From Boothiomyces macroporosus (Eukaryota; Chytridiomycota; Chytridiomycetes; Rhizophydiales; Terramycetaceae): a stretch of DNA of 64,000 nt. Location of the stretch: NCBI GenBank assembly GCA_027604185.1, contig JADGKB010000015.1:62001-126000 (forward strand), read 5' to 3'. The notes beneath the pieces were generated by a model, which saw only the letters and a program-made list of their open reading frames with translations, was not told the DNA's origin and made no database searches. The position numbers were made by a program, and so were the translations under genes. This document shows positions 1 to 11,166 of this stretch, piece after piece. How positions within the stretch are numbered: the first letter of the stretch is position 1; each line of letters starts with the position of its first letter.

Positions 1-101
1 CAAGTGAAAAGATGGTGAGACTGGACGACTGATCACGTTTGTAGAACAATGACCAGCAAATTTTTAATCTAGAGATTTATCTGCTTGTTTTATTACAGGC
101 G

Positions 102-1758
102 CTACTTGTGTATGGGCCGCGCTTTAAAATTCACTCTGATTGACTTTGCCTTGTCCTGCCGATACTCTTCAGACCAATCTGTAACTAGCTTGTTCTTTAC
201 CAATTTTAATCTATCAAGCTCCAGTTTTTTGGTTTCCCTTATGAGCTGCAATGTTTCCTGGATAAGTAATTATTACCTCGCGTTCAGATTTTTTGATAAG
301 CTCCTCCTCATGGCGGAGTTTCTCTATTTCTTCCTTTACCATTTCAATTTGCTGCTCCAGGATAAAAGTCTTTTTGTCTGTTTCTTGCTGCCGCCTTTCC
401 ATTAATTGTCTTTTGAGTTCATTTTCTTCTTTGCGATATTCTATTATCGTTTTCCTCTGCTGCTCCATATATCTATTCACCAACCCATTGGTAAGTTGCT
501 CTTCTTTCAGTTCTTGAGCCCTCTGAAGCCTCTTGTTGCTATCTACAATACTCTTCTGGCGATACTGTAGTCTTTTCACTCGGCGATATTGGTTGTCTAG
601 TGCTGATTTGGCGTTTTTCAAAGAAAGGATTTCTTGTCGTTTTTGTTTGGCTTTATATTCTTGGTCGATTTGCTTTAATAGGAAATCTAGTGGTGCAGTA
701 TCTTTTATGCTTTCCAGTTCCTTTTGTAAATCTACCTTGTGTTGCCACAACCTATTGTCCAAAGCTTTTCGCGTTAGAGATATTTGGGCTTTTGTAGCCA
801 TCTCATAATCTCTATCAGTAACTCGACGAAGTATAGGGATATGGGATTTAATTTGTTGGAAAAACTCTTCAAGATTCTTTTCTGGAAGGTTATCTGGAGC
901 TTTTCCCTGGAAATCTGGTTCATACCCAAGCTCTTGATCCAACGAATCGTTTGAAAAATCTTTTTCAATGGTTGGCGAGGCACTAATCGGTCTATGCACG
1001 GGCTCTTCTTTTCTTATCGCTAATTTTGGTGGATCTATTTTGGTTACTTTTTCATGCCTTTTCAAAATGTCAACCAGTTTGGTGCACACGCTATTTTTCT
1101 TTGGTTTGTTTTTCAATAGTGAAATATACTTTAGTTTAAGTGCCGCAATGTGGGGATTATCGTCAACAGTAATCTCTAGCGGGTCATTCACAGTATCTTT
1201 CTCAAAACGCAACTTCTTTTCTTTCTTTGTGATCTTTGTCGCGTGTCTGTTAGCAAACCTTTCAACGTCATCTTGAACGGTATTTAGCCAAACTTGCAAG
1301 TGCTTGTCCCCGAGTACTTTTGTCTTTGGTTTCCCTATCGCGTTATGATTGAATTCTGAATCCAACCCAGAAAAATCTCCCAGATTTTCCAACAGAGAAG
1401 TGTCATTAATTATATCGCTAGTTTGCTCTGTTGTACTTGAATTGTCATCCATTATATTATCTAGTGGCTCCGCTTTCTTCTTGGCAATGAACAGCTCCCA
1501 AAGCAAGTCTACAAAGCGCTCGATGTTTTTCGGTTCTTTCTCTAGTATTTTTGAAACGTCCAAATGAGATAAATCGACTCGTGAAATGTACTCCATGTGG
1601 GTAATGATTTCAGATACACTGTTAACTTTTACTTCAGTCAAATACTCGTATATCCAAATCCAAAGTTCAACTGAGCATTCGTTTAGACTCTTCAATTGGA
1701 TTCCGAGGGATTGGACTATTTGACAGAGTTTTTCGTAAGTTTGTTTGTCCAGATTCAT
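102..1758 (-). CDS. CEP95-like centrosomal coiled-coil protein
   Basis: The predicted protein has 545 residues. Residues 1-105 are a compact helical region whose pattern (HMEYISRVDLSHLDV, then ILEKEPKNIERFVDLLWELF) resembles the N-terminal NN-CH-like domain of CEP95. A low-complexity middle follows, and residues about 330-540 are charged coiled coil. CEP95 is a centrosome or basal-body protein in animals, so a basal-body role here is inferred. The upstream frame begins with TTG; I start at the first ATG, giving MNLDKQT. One 19-nt intron (258-276, GT-AG) is needed. Without it the frame ends early in a non-homologous tail; with it the protein runs on to NFKARPIHK and a TAG. The family call is moderate because it rests on pattern, not a search. 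Confidence 0.6.
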
Positions 1759-1833
1759 TTCGCGAAATTCTTGAATTCTCAATCATTCAAGAGCTCTGAA
1801 TAGCCAGAGTTACGAAAGAGTAATTAAATTGTT

Positions 1834-3466
1834 TTATTCTTCATCGATTGATTGAATATCCACATCTTCCTCCTCTAAATCGTCGCCTTCCTCGTTCCCA
1901 TTTATTGTCTTTTCAATATCTGCCAAGCCTCGTTTTGCAGCAGCGCAACTTGGGAAAATGCTATGTTACTTAAAGATTACTTTAACGCGGTATGGAAATT
2001 TAGGGTTGCTTTCGACCACTCTTGGAGATGGCCGTAAAGATTTCCGAGTTTCAAATGGATCTTGTAGTGATGATGATTGTGAGAATGCTGCTCAAGCAGG
2101 TCTATAGCTTTTTGTACATGGTTGTGCTTTTCATACAGGTCACACAATCCAAATAATGGTTCAATCAACTTTGGATTCATTTTGAGAGCTTTTTCCAAGT
2201 AGTCTTTTGCCTTGTTATATAGAGATGGATTCTCTGCCAAGACCAATCCAGCAAGAGTGACGGCCCTTGGTGAATTAGGTAAAAGGGAAAAGGCTTCCTT
2301 TGCCGTAGTAGTTGCTTCCAAATGTTTTCCTAGCTTGCTATAACATTTTGTTAGACCTTCATAATTCGATAAATCTCTTTCCAAGCGGTAAGCATTCCTA
2401 TATGAATGTGCAGCTTCGCCAAATTTGCCATTTTCCAATAAAATCTTCCCTTTCAGTGCATGGCCAAGCATATGTGTTGGAGCAACTGATATACCCCTTT
2501 CGACTTGTTCAAGAGCAGTGTCGTATTCCTCTTTAGATAATGAATTTAATGATCTAATAATCCAAACTTCGGGTCTTTCTTCATTCATATCAAATGTATC
2601 TTTGGTCAATCTATATTAATAATGTAGTACTTTTGAAGGGCTTCTAATTTTCCAATTTCATAATTTAGCATAGCGTACTGGTCCAATCTGGTTAGCTTTA
2701 TCATTACCCATCCATACATCCTGAGTCCAATTTGAGTACATTTCGATGAACTTGAATCGCCGCATGTGGATCTCCAGATTTACTATAGACATTTGCTAAT
2801 TGCAGAGAAAGAAATGTACTAGATCGATATTCCTTTTCCATTTCCTGAAATACTGACTGTCCCAAACTGTAATTGCAATTCTGAGTTGCGTGGAGCCCAC
2901 TAGCAAATTGATTGATAAATGCATCGTCAAACAGTATGGGCTGAAGTTCCTTTAACGATAGACCATGCACCAGTAAAGCTGATTAGCTTCAAAATACCTT
3001 TAATTGCTTCAATTGCGTACGGCTGAGATTTCAAGATTTCCTTATAGCAGTCGATCGCAGATCTGGATTAATATGAAATACTTTATCTCTCCGAAATATT
3101 CATACACTCTTGCTAGTTGATTTAGAGTTCTAATGGACTTGCCCTTTGACTTTTCCAACCCTAGATTACCATCCAAATACATTCTTTGGCAATATAATAT
3201 TCCTTTGATACAATACAAGCATCTATGAATCTATTGAGTGCTTGTTGAAGCCATTCCTCTTGCAAGTTATTCTTTTTCAGATTCAACGCTTGCTGATAAT
3301 ATTTCAACGATCGAAGATACTGCTTTGATTTAACCAGACAGTCAGCATACAGTACTAGGGATTGGGCATGTTTTTCGTTGACTAGCAATTCGGCCAAAAT
3401 TTGACTAGAGTCGTACAATCCCTGTTTAAATAATTCTATTGCTTTTTCCAAGATTTGTTTTTGCAT
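1834..3466 (-). CDS. APC7: Anaphase-promoting complex subunit 7 (TPR protein)
   Basis: Six introns (1961-1980, 2611-2630, 2688-2707, 2979-2997, 3063-3081, 3161-3180; all 19-20 nt) join seven exons into 504 residues. The protein is built of tetratricopeptide repeats over most of its length and ends in an acidic tail (NEEGDDLEEEDVD), as in animal APC7. Landmarks matching the family include GCMDGLDQYAMLNYEIGKLE, GHALKGKILLENGKFGEAAH and KDYLEKALKMNPKLIEPLFGL. APC7 is a scaffold TPR subunit of the anaphase-promoting complex, the mitotic ubiquitin ligase in the nucleus. Budding yeasts lack it, so its presence fits an early-branching lineage. Without the introns the gene looks like three unrelated TPR fragments. 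Confidence 0.88.
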
Positions 3467-3686
3467 GTCCAGAAAGCCAACTTTAAAGAAACAGTTCTAT
3501 TTATATACCTACAAACCTTATTAGAGTTTGGAAATTGTACGGCGAGCTGTACGTTGGGGGATTGAGGTTTAACCCAAGTTGAATTTCACTCAATCAATAA
3601 AGCACCTTAAACTCAGTACTGGAGTGCACTATTTAACACTTTGATTTTACTCTAAATCAGGTTTACAATTTTTCACAAAAAAAAAT

Positions 3687-4103
3687 ATGGCAAATGTAAA
3701 TGACTTTTAAAAATAGCCAGCAAGATTAGTAACACAGGTAGTATTAGTGGGAGGAAGGATATTAGCAAGAGCATTCCTGGACGCATATCGAGCGGCAGCA
3801 GGTAGCATTCTTTAACCAAAGCAAACAGCAAATCAGCAGTTGCAGCAACTGCCACTTCAAAAGATGCACTAACTAGACTTACCGGGATGGAATTGGATGA
3901 AGCAAAAAAGATATTGGATGTAGAAAGACTGGAAATGGAAGAAATTAAAAAAGTAAGAAATAATTAACCAGAAATACGAGAAATTATTTGAAGTCAATGA
4001 TCCAAAGAATGGAGGTTCATTCTACTTGCAGTCCAAAGTGTTCAGAGCAAAGGAAAGAATTGAATTGGAACTAAAGAAAAATCAATCGGCACCATCCAAT
4101 TAA
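3687..4103 (+). CDS. PAM16: Mitochondrial import motor subunit Pam16/Tim16
   Basis: This small gene is invisible as a single open frame. Exons joined across introns 3696-3716, 3802-3821 and 3953-3971 encode 118 residues. The N-terminus ([19 protein letters not shown]) matches the hydrophobic start of Pam16. The C-terminal half carries the degenerate J-like domain, with [38 protein letters not shown] and [14 protein letters not shown]. Pam16 partners Pam18 at the matrix side of TIM23 and restrains its stimulation of mtHsp70. As expected there is no HPD motif. The first intron lies after only three codons. Its stop is 101 bp before the GPN2 start, on the same strand. Confidence 0.9.
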
Positions 4104-4204
4104 TAAAGTGTTAAATTACATATATCAATTACTGACATTTAATTTACTTGCTGTTCCTTTGGTTTCCATATTTTTCTTTACAAATCAAATTTGTTGAAAA
4201 AGAA

Positions 4205-5188
4205 ATGCCATTTGGTCAAGTAGTTGTAGGGCCGCCTGGATGTGGAAAAACTACTTATTGTTACGGGTTATCCCAGGTATATACAGCAATGGAGCGTCCA
4301 TATATTATAATTAACCTGGATCCTGCAAATGATGGAGTACCTTATACTGCGGATATTGATATTTCAGAGCTGATCACTTTACAGGATGCAATGGACGAAT
4401 ACTCACTGGGTCCAAATGGAGGATTGATTTTCTGTATGGAATATCTGGAAGCGAATATCGATTGGCTATTTGAAAGACTTGAATCACATAAAGGTAAGTT
4501 GAACGCTGATTAAAGACAAGTATTTCATATTCGATATTCCTGGCCAAGTAGAACTCTTTACCAATCATTATTCGTTAAAAAACATCATCATTGCCCTGCA
4601 AAAGAAGGATTACAGACTGTGTGTCACTCATTTGGTGGATTCGCACTACTGTGTGGATCCTTCAAAATACGTATCAATGCTAATGGTCTCACTAAAGACA
4701 ATGTTGCAACTTGAGTGTCCGCAAATCAATATACTGTCAAAGATTGACTTGATTGAATCATATGGAAAATTAGGTAAACAGAACTAATATTAGACTTTAA
4801 TCTGGATTTTTATACGCAGGTGCAAGATTTATCTTATTTATTGGATCGGTTAGACCAGGATCCATTTACATCGAAATACAAGAAGCTAAATTCAGCCCTG
4901 TGCGAATTAGTGGAGGAGTTTGGTTTGGTAGGATTCTTTACACTCTGCGTTCAAGATAAAGAATCAATGTTACATATAGTGAGAGCAGTAGATAAAGCGA
5001 ATGGATATATATTCGGAGGATTGGAAAAAGGAAACGAATCCATTTTCCAAACTGCTGATCGTTGGGATATGTGGGACCGCTATGCTCAAGAAGTAGCAGA
5101 AAAATACTTGAATAAGGAATACGATGATATTGACTTTGAAGAAGCTAAAGAGACGCTTCTGGGAGAAATTACAGAAAAAGAACATTAG
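4205..5188 (+). CDS. GPN2: GPN-loop GTPase 2
   Basis: Introns at 4494-4515 (22 nt) and 4774-4793 (20 nt) give 313 residues, the normal length for GPN2. The P-loop GPPGCGKTT is at residues 9-17, the GPN motif (GPNGG) near residue 75, the switch region FDIPGQVELFT follows intron 1, and SKIDLIESYGKL precedes intron 2. The C-terminal DKANGYIFGGLEKGNES is also family-typical. GPN GTPases act in cytoplasmic assembly and nuclear import of RNA polymerase II. I chose the ATG giving MPFGQVVVGPPG rather than an upstream in-frame ATG because family members start just before the P-loop. Confidence 0.92.
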
Positions 5189-5216
5189 TAAAATATAATC
5201 TTGTTATTCATAATGA

Positions 5217-6170
5217 CTATCTTTGTACTACTCCTTTTGTGTTTCGTTCATTTACCTTTGCTTGCAGAAGCCTATAGATGAACTTGAAATTGGGCATATC
5301 TAATCCATGTTTGTTAGCTAACGCGATAGGATTTTCCAGGATGGTTTTAATTTCAATTGGATTCCCATTTTCCCAATCCAATAACATACTAGGTTTATAT
5401 TCTCCAAGCTTTTCAGTGTAGGCAATATGTTCATCAACAGCCTTCAAAGGAATCTTTTCAGTGCATACCAAATTCGCAACAGTGATTACTTCATTCATCA
5501 GTGTCCGCACCAACGAATGCAAATGTGGATCTGCTAGCATTTCTTTACAGTTTTTGTTACCTGCTACAATTGATAGAGGATTGAAGGAGCCATTCCAGAT
5601 AAGTTTCCACCATCTTGCTCTTTGAATGCAATCATCTCTAAAAATATCAAGTCCACCAGATACTCCACAATCAATGAATGACTGAAGCTTTTCATTCGCG
5701 ATGGTATCCATCTCAAATAGTCCAGCTGTGAAATATGTAACTTTTGAAGTTACCAAAACAGTCCCAAGTTCCTTTTGGTGACAGGCAATGTAGGCGATAC
5801 AAGAGACGATTGGATTGTTGGGATACTGCTTACTGACATCATCTTCTATTCCTATACCATTTTGAATCAAATGAATCATTGTGTTTGTAGATACAATAGG
5901 TTTTATCAATTCTACTACATTAATATTTGGAATCGCTTTAGTGGTTACTACCACATGATCATAACTACCCGCAGCTTCACTGGTATCGCAGTAGACATAG
6001 TCTGGATAAAATACATGGGAATTTCCGTCAGGTGTCTCCAACTTTACACCATTTGCCTTTACGACTTTATAATTAGATCTGCACACAAGGGAAACTGTAT
6101 TTCCAGAGTGTTGAAAGTGTGAAGCATATTTGCAACCTACTGCACCTGCCCCTACTACAAGTATGTTCAT
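5217..6170 (-). CDS. Ketopantoate reductase family protein (copy A)
   Basis: An uninterrupted 317-residue protein with the N-terminal Rossmann motif GAGAVGCKYASH for NADPH, a TTKAIPNINVVEL segment carrying the catalytic-lysine region, IQNGIGIEDDV, and a C-terminal helical domain ending in a pattern typical of PanE/ApbA (SMLLDWENGNPIEIKTI). The family reduces 2-dehydropantoate to pantoate in coenzyme A synthesis, although eukaryotic paralogues often have unknown 2-oxoacid substrates. A second copy lies immediately upstream on the same strand with the same layout, so this is a tandem duplication. The stop codon is 28 bp from the convergent GPN2 stop. No intron was found. Confidence 0.85.
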   Translation of the reverse strand: MNILVVGAGAVGCKYASHFQHSGNTVSLVCRSNYKVVKANGVKLETPDGNSHVFYPDYVYCDTSEAAGSYDHVVVTTKAIPNINVVELIKPIVSTNTMIHLIQNGIGIEDDVSKQYPNNPIVSCIAYIACHQKELGTVLVTSKVTYFTAGLFEMDTIANEKLQSFIDCGVSGGLDIFRDDCIQRARWWKLIWNGSFNPLSIVAGNKNCKEMLADPHLHSLVRTLMNEVITVANLVCTEKIPLKAVDEHIAYTEKLGEYKPSMLLDWENGNPIEIKTILENPIALANKHGLDMPNFKFIYRLLQAKVNERNTKGVVQR

Positions 6171-6325
6171 TCAGATAGAGATGAAAAAGTGATGAAGCTC
6201 CTTCTACGATTTGCAAGCAGGAATCTCTCAAATAGTATCTTGAACAGACCGAAAAGCTGGATTTCCAACCCTTAAGAGATAAACTCGGAATACCAAGTGT
6301 AATACCTTTCATGACAATCTGATTT

Positions 6326-7258
6326 TTATTGCTGATCTTTTAATTTCGCCTTCAAGAGTCTGTAAATAACATTAAGATTAGGCATATCAACCCCATGCTC
6401 TTTTGCAACGAGGATGGGATTTCGCAAAATCGCGTCGATTTCAATTGGATTCCCATTTTCCCAATCCAACAACATACTGGGTTTATAGTGCCCGATCTTG
6501 AGTGTATTGCTGATATTTTCATCTACGGCTTCCAAAGGAATCTTTTCCTCAAAAAAGTGATTGGCAGTAGTAACAACTTCAGTCATTAGGGTGCGAACAA
6601 GCGAGTGCAGGTCTTCATCATCAAGTATTTCCTTGCTGGTCTTATTTCCGGCCACTATTGAAAGTGGATTGAAAGATGCATTCCAAATAAGCTTTTTCCA
6701 TCTTGATCGTTGGATACAATCATCCCTGTTCAAGGCCAGCTTGCCAATTCTACCGTGATCAATAAACTTTTGAAGCTTTTCATTGTCCACATCATTGAGT
6801 TTGAATAATCCCAAGGTAAAGTAAGTTACATGGGAAGTAGCCACAATGTATCCCGGTTCTTTTTGATGGCACGCAATATAGGCGATACAAGAGACGATTG
6901 GATTGTTGGGATACTGAGCGGCTAAATCATTTTCAATTCCGATTCCATTTTGAATTAAATGAATCATTGTATTTTCTGCAATTACGGGCTTCAATAATTC
7001 TACAAGGTTGACCTGGGGAATTGCTTTCGTGGAAACTACTACATGGTCGTATTTGCCAGTCACTTCATGGGTAGACTTGAACACATTGTCGGGGATAAAT
7101 GTGTAGTTTCCCCAATTAACGGTTTCCAATTTGATTCCGCTCTCCTTGACAACTTGGTAATTAGAGCGACAGACTAGGGAGACCTTTGCTCCAGAATGTT
7201 GCAAGTGCGAACCAAAAGTGCACCCAATCGCGCCAGCCCCAACAATCAAAATATTCAT
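6326..7258 (-). CDS. Ketopantoate reductase family protein (copy B)
   Basis: A 310-residue paralogue of the neighbouring copy. It has GAGAIGCTFGSHLQHSG at the N-terminus, STKAIPQVNLVELL, HLIQNGIGIENDL, NPIVSCIAYIACHQKEPG and the closing block SMLLDWENGNPIEIDAIL. Large stretches are identical in protein and nearly so in DNA between copies (for example around IVSCIAYIACHQKE), which suggests recent duplication or gene conversion. The role is again NADPH-dependent reduction of a 2-oxoacid such as ketopantoate. The 155-bp spacer to copy A holds no gene I can support. The start is the only ATG before the Rossmann motif. Confidence 0.85.
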   Translation of the reverse strand: MNILIVGAGAIGCTFGSHLQHSGAKVSLVCRSNYQVVKESGIKLETVNWGNYTFIPDNVFKSTHEVTGKYDHVVVSTKAIPQVNLVELLKPVIAENTMIHLIQNGIGIENDLAAQYPNNPIVSCIAYIACHQKEPGYIVATSHVTYFTLGLFKLNDVDNEKLQKFIDHGRIGKLALNRDDCIQRSRWKKLIWNASFNPLSIVAGNKTSKEILDDEDLHSLVRTLMTEVVTTANHFFEEKIPLEAVDENISNTLKIGHYKPSMLLDWENGNPIEIDAILRNPILVAKEHGVDMPNLNVIYRLLKAKLKDQQ

Positions 7259-7404
7259 GAAAACTTTTTCGTGTACCTTCCTACTTATCAGAGGGACTCG
7301 TGATTGGTATCTGATCCCTAATCTGCCGCAAATCCATTAAAGGTGTAACATCCAACTTTGAATTTTTCTGGACGGAACTTGGATCTAAAAATACAGACTG
7401 GAAA

Positions 7405-9845
7405 ATGTCGCAGTTAACGTTACAAGATAAACAAATGCTGCTCGAGTTCTACGAGAAGCAGGCAGAGAATCTGAAGAAAGAGCTAGGGAAAAGACCAATT
7501 GCTCCCCGGCAGAGTGATCAAAATCGAGTGGTACCAACGTTACAACAAAGAACTCATCCCAACCGACCGCAATATCCACTACCGCCTCCACCCATGGAAC
7601 AGATTAGAAGCACCGGCGGATCTGCGCAGTATATTCCTGTAATGAATACCGATCAGACTACTGTAATCAACAGCAATATCAAGCGACTAAAATATATCTA
7701 CAGTTCAATCTCTCCAAGAGCCAATATACAAGCACAGATTAATGAATTGATCAAATGGTGTGACCATCCAAAGGCATATCATGAAGTGTATATTCCTTGT
7801 CTTTCTCAGCTATTATTTCAGCTCGCAAAGCAGAGTATTGAAATCCCAAACGATCCCAAAATATTTTATCGTTTGTTGGATGTAATACTGTCCTACCATA
7901 ATTATTATACACCTGTTTTCAAAGGGACTCTATTCATTAACATTAGATCTGTTGTCAACACTTCAGTCCTATCGTTTTTTAGTTGGCTTAAAACCTTTCA
8001 GCCCGTATGATAACATAGTATACGAGTATCACAACAAGCTAATTGCCTGGGTGGCTCCAATATTAACCAAAATCAATCAGCTTTCGATTCCCCAATCCAA
8101 TCCATATCATATCCAAGATTCCCAACCACCCATTTTGCAGATAAGTTCAAACCGACCTTCAACTCATACTAATGTTGGATTCACCAACCCGGCTTTGTCT
8201 GCTTCTACTTTCTCCTCAATGCAAACTAATTTACCAGCAGAAGCTCAAAATACAGTTTACCAACAACATCCACATAGTTTCCATAATCCAACAATTAGTC
8301 AACTAACATATATCCCTCCACCTGTGGTACAACAGCCCTCCAACTCAAGAGTTATTGGGGCAAGTAATTTAAATTCACGTTCAACTATTAACGTCCCAGT
8401 ACCGCTGGAAAAATATCTTCCACTGACTATAAATTTACTGTATCAGTCTGGCAAAGTACTTGCCACGCAAAGAATAGATTTCGAATTCGCAGTAACAAAT
8501 GATCATCTAAAATACGGGGATACCAATACAATGATACATCTTAGATGTTGTAGAGCCAATGATAGTTCAGAAAAACACGAGTGGCCAGTAAATTTACACC
8601 GAGTACTTGTAAACGGAATAGAAATTAATATAACGAAAAAGAAGTATGAACGTACGAGGGACAATTTATTAAGAACTATTGGGGTGAATATGCCTGCATT
8701 AATCCGACCGTATTTAACACAAGGAAAGTCTGCTATTACAATTACATTTCTTCCTGGACCTGCTCCAACCGAAGAATATGTGTTCAAGGTCGAATCTTTT
8801 GTCGTATTCAGTCTAGAAAATGTAAGAAACTATGTACGAATGCTTCCAAAGCTTGGGGATAAAGAATTTGGAAATCTAGGTATAATAATCTAATGCAGTT
8901 AATGATCTATTCAATGGATCCGATGACGATTGCATGATGATTGTCGAAACAATGCCTCTCAAGTTAACCTGCCCACTTACATTGAAAAGAATGACAACTC
9001 CAGTGAGAAATTTGAATTGCAAACACTTGAATGTACCATTTATTCTTACTTAGTGTTTTGACCTAGAGACTTGGATCAATAGTTATAGTGCTGGAATCAT
9101 ATTTGTTAATTTAACTTGTCCAATATGCAGCAAACATATAGATTTAAGTTTTCTGTGTCTGGATATGGCAGTCAAGAAGATCTTGGAATTCACTGATGAA
9201 AGTGTTACAACAGTAATTATTAAGCCGGATTCTTCATGTACCCTTGAAAATGGACAGCCTATTATTTTTACAAATAGCACTTCAGGTAACTTGACAAGCA
9301 CACAATCAATAGGTGGAACTATGTCTGTGGATTCAAACAGTCATGTTAGTGCTAAGTATAACCAGTCAACCAGTTTGCCTCCAAATGAATCTCAAACAGT
9401 CCATCAACAAACGAATTCCCAAACAAATACCGCTGCCAACCTTACAAAGAATTCAAACTCTCAATCCTCAAACGCCCTTAATTCTAATTTATTACCATTT
9501 TTGAATTCCAACGTCCCACAGAACGAACAATTTGCACAATTATATTCAAACCAACTGCAGCCCATTCCAATGGATACAACATTATTGAGCAAGAACCCAA
9601 AGAACTTTGTGCATTGGAAAAATGCAGCAATTATTACTAGGCTATGGGAAGAACACGATAAATCAGATGATGAAAATGTGAGGATGGATCCTCCAACAAA
9701 GCTAGTTTCAAGCGATTACGAAAACGCGACAGATATCAACAATATTATCTCTTCTGTCTTCAGCGATGTTGAAGATGATTCGACTGTTGTATGTGGGATG
9801 CACGAATGGGAATATGCTAATTATCTATCGGACGATGAATTGTAA
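7405..9845 (+). CDS. PIAS/Siz-type SP-RING E3 SUMO ligase
   Basis: About 792 residues after splicing. The diagnostic feature is an SP-RING near residues 505-555: PLKLTCPLTLKRMTTPVRN, then NCKHLNCFDLETWI and TCPICSKHIDLSFL, supplying the Cys/His zinc ligands that recruit UBC9. Upstream residues of about 330-480 form a PINIT-like beta domain. The tail is Asn/Ser/Gln-rich and ends in an acidic block that could bind SUMO (SSVFSDVEDDSTVV). Introns 8880-8898 and 9033-9053 are canonical, and the second splits the RING. A third junction near 7925-7946 has no GT: removing 22 nt with GG-AG ends restores the frame, while a 16-nt GT-AG at 7950-7965 would also work but is shorter than any other intron here. 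Confidence 0.85.
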
Positions 9846-9858
9846 TAAAATCGCATAT

Positions 9859-11166
9859 TTATTTCTTTCCTTTGGTAACTTGACCGGCTTTAAAGTAAAT
9901 AATATCCCCGTCTTGTACAACATAATCTTTTCCTTTGTGTTATAAATGCTTACCTTTAGACATATATTTTCCAGCAGCCTTAACCGCAGCTTCACTTCCA
10001 GCGGCCTTTAAATCATCAAAAGTCATCACTTCGGCCATAATGAAAGCCTTTTCAAAATCAGAGTGGATAGTTCCTGCAGCTTGTGGAGCTTTGTATCCTT
10101 TTCTAATTGTCCAAGCACGTACTTCATCCGGACCACCAGTAAAGACTAGATTAGAAATAATTACAGTATTGGAGTGAAAGCGCTTGATATCCAGAAACAA
10201 CGATTTTAGGTAACACAGAGTTGACTGGAGTTGGGGGATCGTATTTGGCCTTCAAGCCTTTCAAATATTCTTCCTTTTCTTCAGCAGTTTCCATTTCTGA
10301 TAATCTACTTTCAATAATTCCAGAGAATGGAATCATTACATCTCCAGGATGGTTTTCATCAATCCATGCTTTAATTTTTGGCAACCACTTGTTCTTTTTT
10401 CTGGCATAGTCCTTTTCACTCAAGTTAACCAAGTAGACAACAGGCTTTGCGGTAATCAAGAACCAGGTATTGATGATTTCAACTTCCTTTGCAGTCCAGT
10501 TTCCTTCTCTGAGATCCTTTTTATCCTCGCAGATCCATTTTTGGACTTTGAGCATAACTTCAAAGTTTTCCTTCTTTTCCTTATCTTGAGCATTTCCTCC
10601 TTTGCCTAATCTGAGAACGTCTTTGCGGTTTGCTTCTACTAATTTGTTCATGAATTCAGCATCTTTTAAACGCAATTCTTCATGAATGATTTGCAAATCT
10701 CTAACTGGGTCGATATCACCTTGAAATTAGATTCGAATGATACCTTCTACGTGCACAATATCTGCATCATCGAAAGCACGAGTAAGATGGAAAATACCAT
10801 CTACAGCCTTGATGTGGGACAAAAAGGCGTTTCCGAGACCTTGACCCTCAGCTGCACCTTTTACTAGCCCGGCAATATCAATTACAGTCAAATAAGCAGG
10901 GATAACGCTTTTTGGTTTATGGAAATCCACCAACCAGTCAAATCTTGCATCCGGGACGGCTACTCTAGATTCTGCAGGATCTATGGTACAGAAAGGAAAG
11001 TTCTAAATCAGATATATAGTACTTCTGATGGCATAGAGCTGTTTGTGATTGAATTGAAAAATGAGGATTTACCAACGTTTGGTAAACCGACAATCCCCAT
11101 CTTCAAGTTGTTTCCAGGTCTTCCCAACAATGGCTTTTCGACTACTTGAGCTTTCTTTGGTGGCAT
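9859..11166 (-). CDS. OLA1: Obg-like ATPase 1 (YchF/OLA1 family)
   Basis: Introns 11003-11022, 10720-10743 (24 nt), 10146-10164 and 9933-9953 give 407 residues, close to human OLA1 (396). The P-loop is GLPNVGKSS, followed by [33 protein letters not shown] and the ATP-preferring [12 protein letters not shown]. The C-terminal TGS domain has [16 protein letters not shown] and ends in [19 protein letters not shown]1 is a ribosome-associated ATPase and stress regulator. I start at MPPKKAQ, as in relatives. An in-frame ATG 54 bp upstream (11220) would add [18 protein letters not shown], a basic, hydroxylated stretch resembling a mitochondrial presequence. The stop lies 13 bp from the convergent SP-RING gene. 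Confidence 0.92.

Noticed and set aside
3673..3855. Hydrophobic 60-residue frame on the minus strand
   Set aside because: It is antisense to the spliced PAM16 gene, which has strong family motifs.
10720..10743. OLA1 treated as three separate small genes
   Set aside because: All pieces align in order to one OLA1 protein after removing four short introns.
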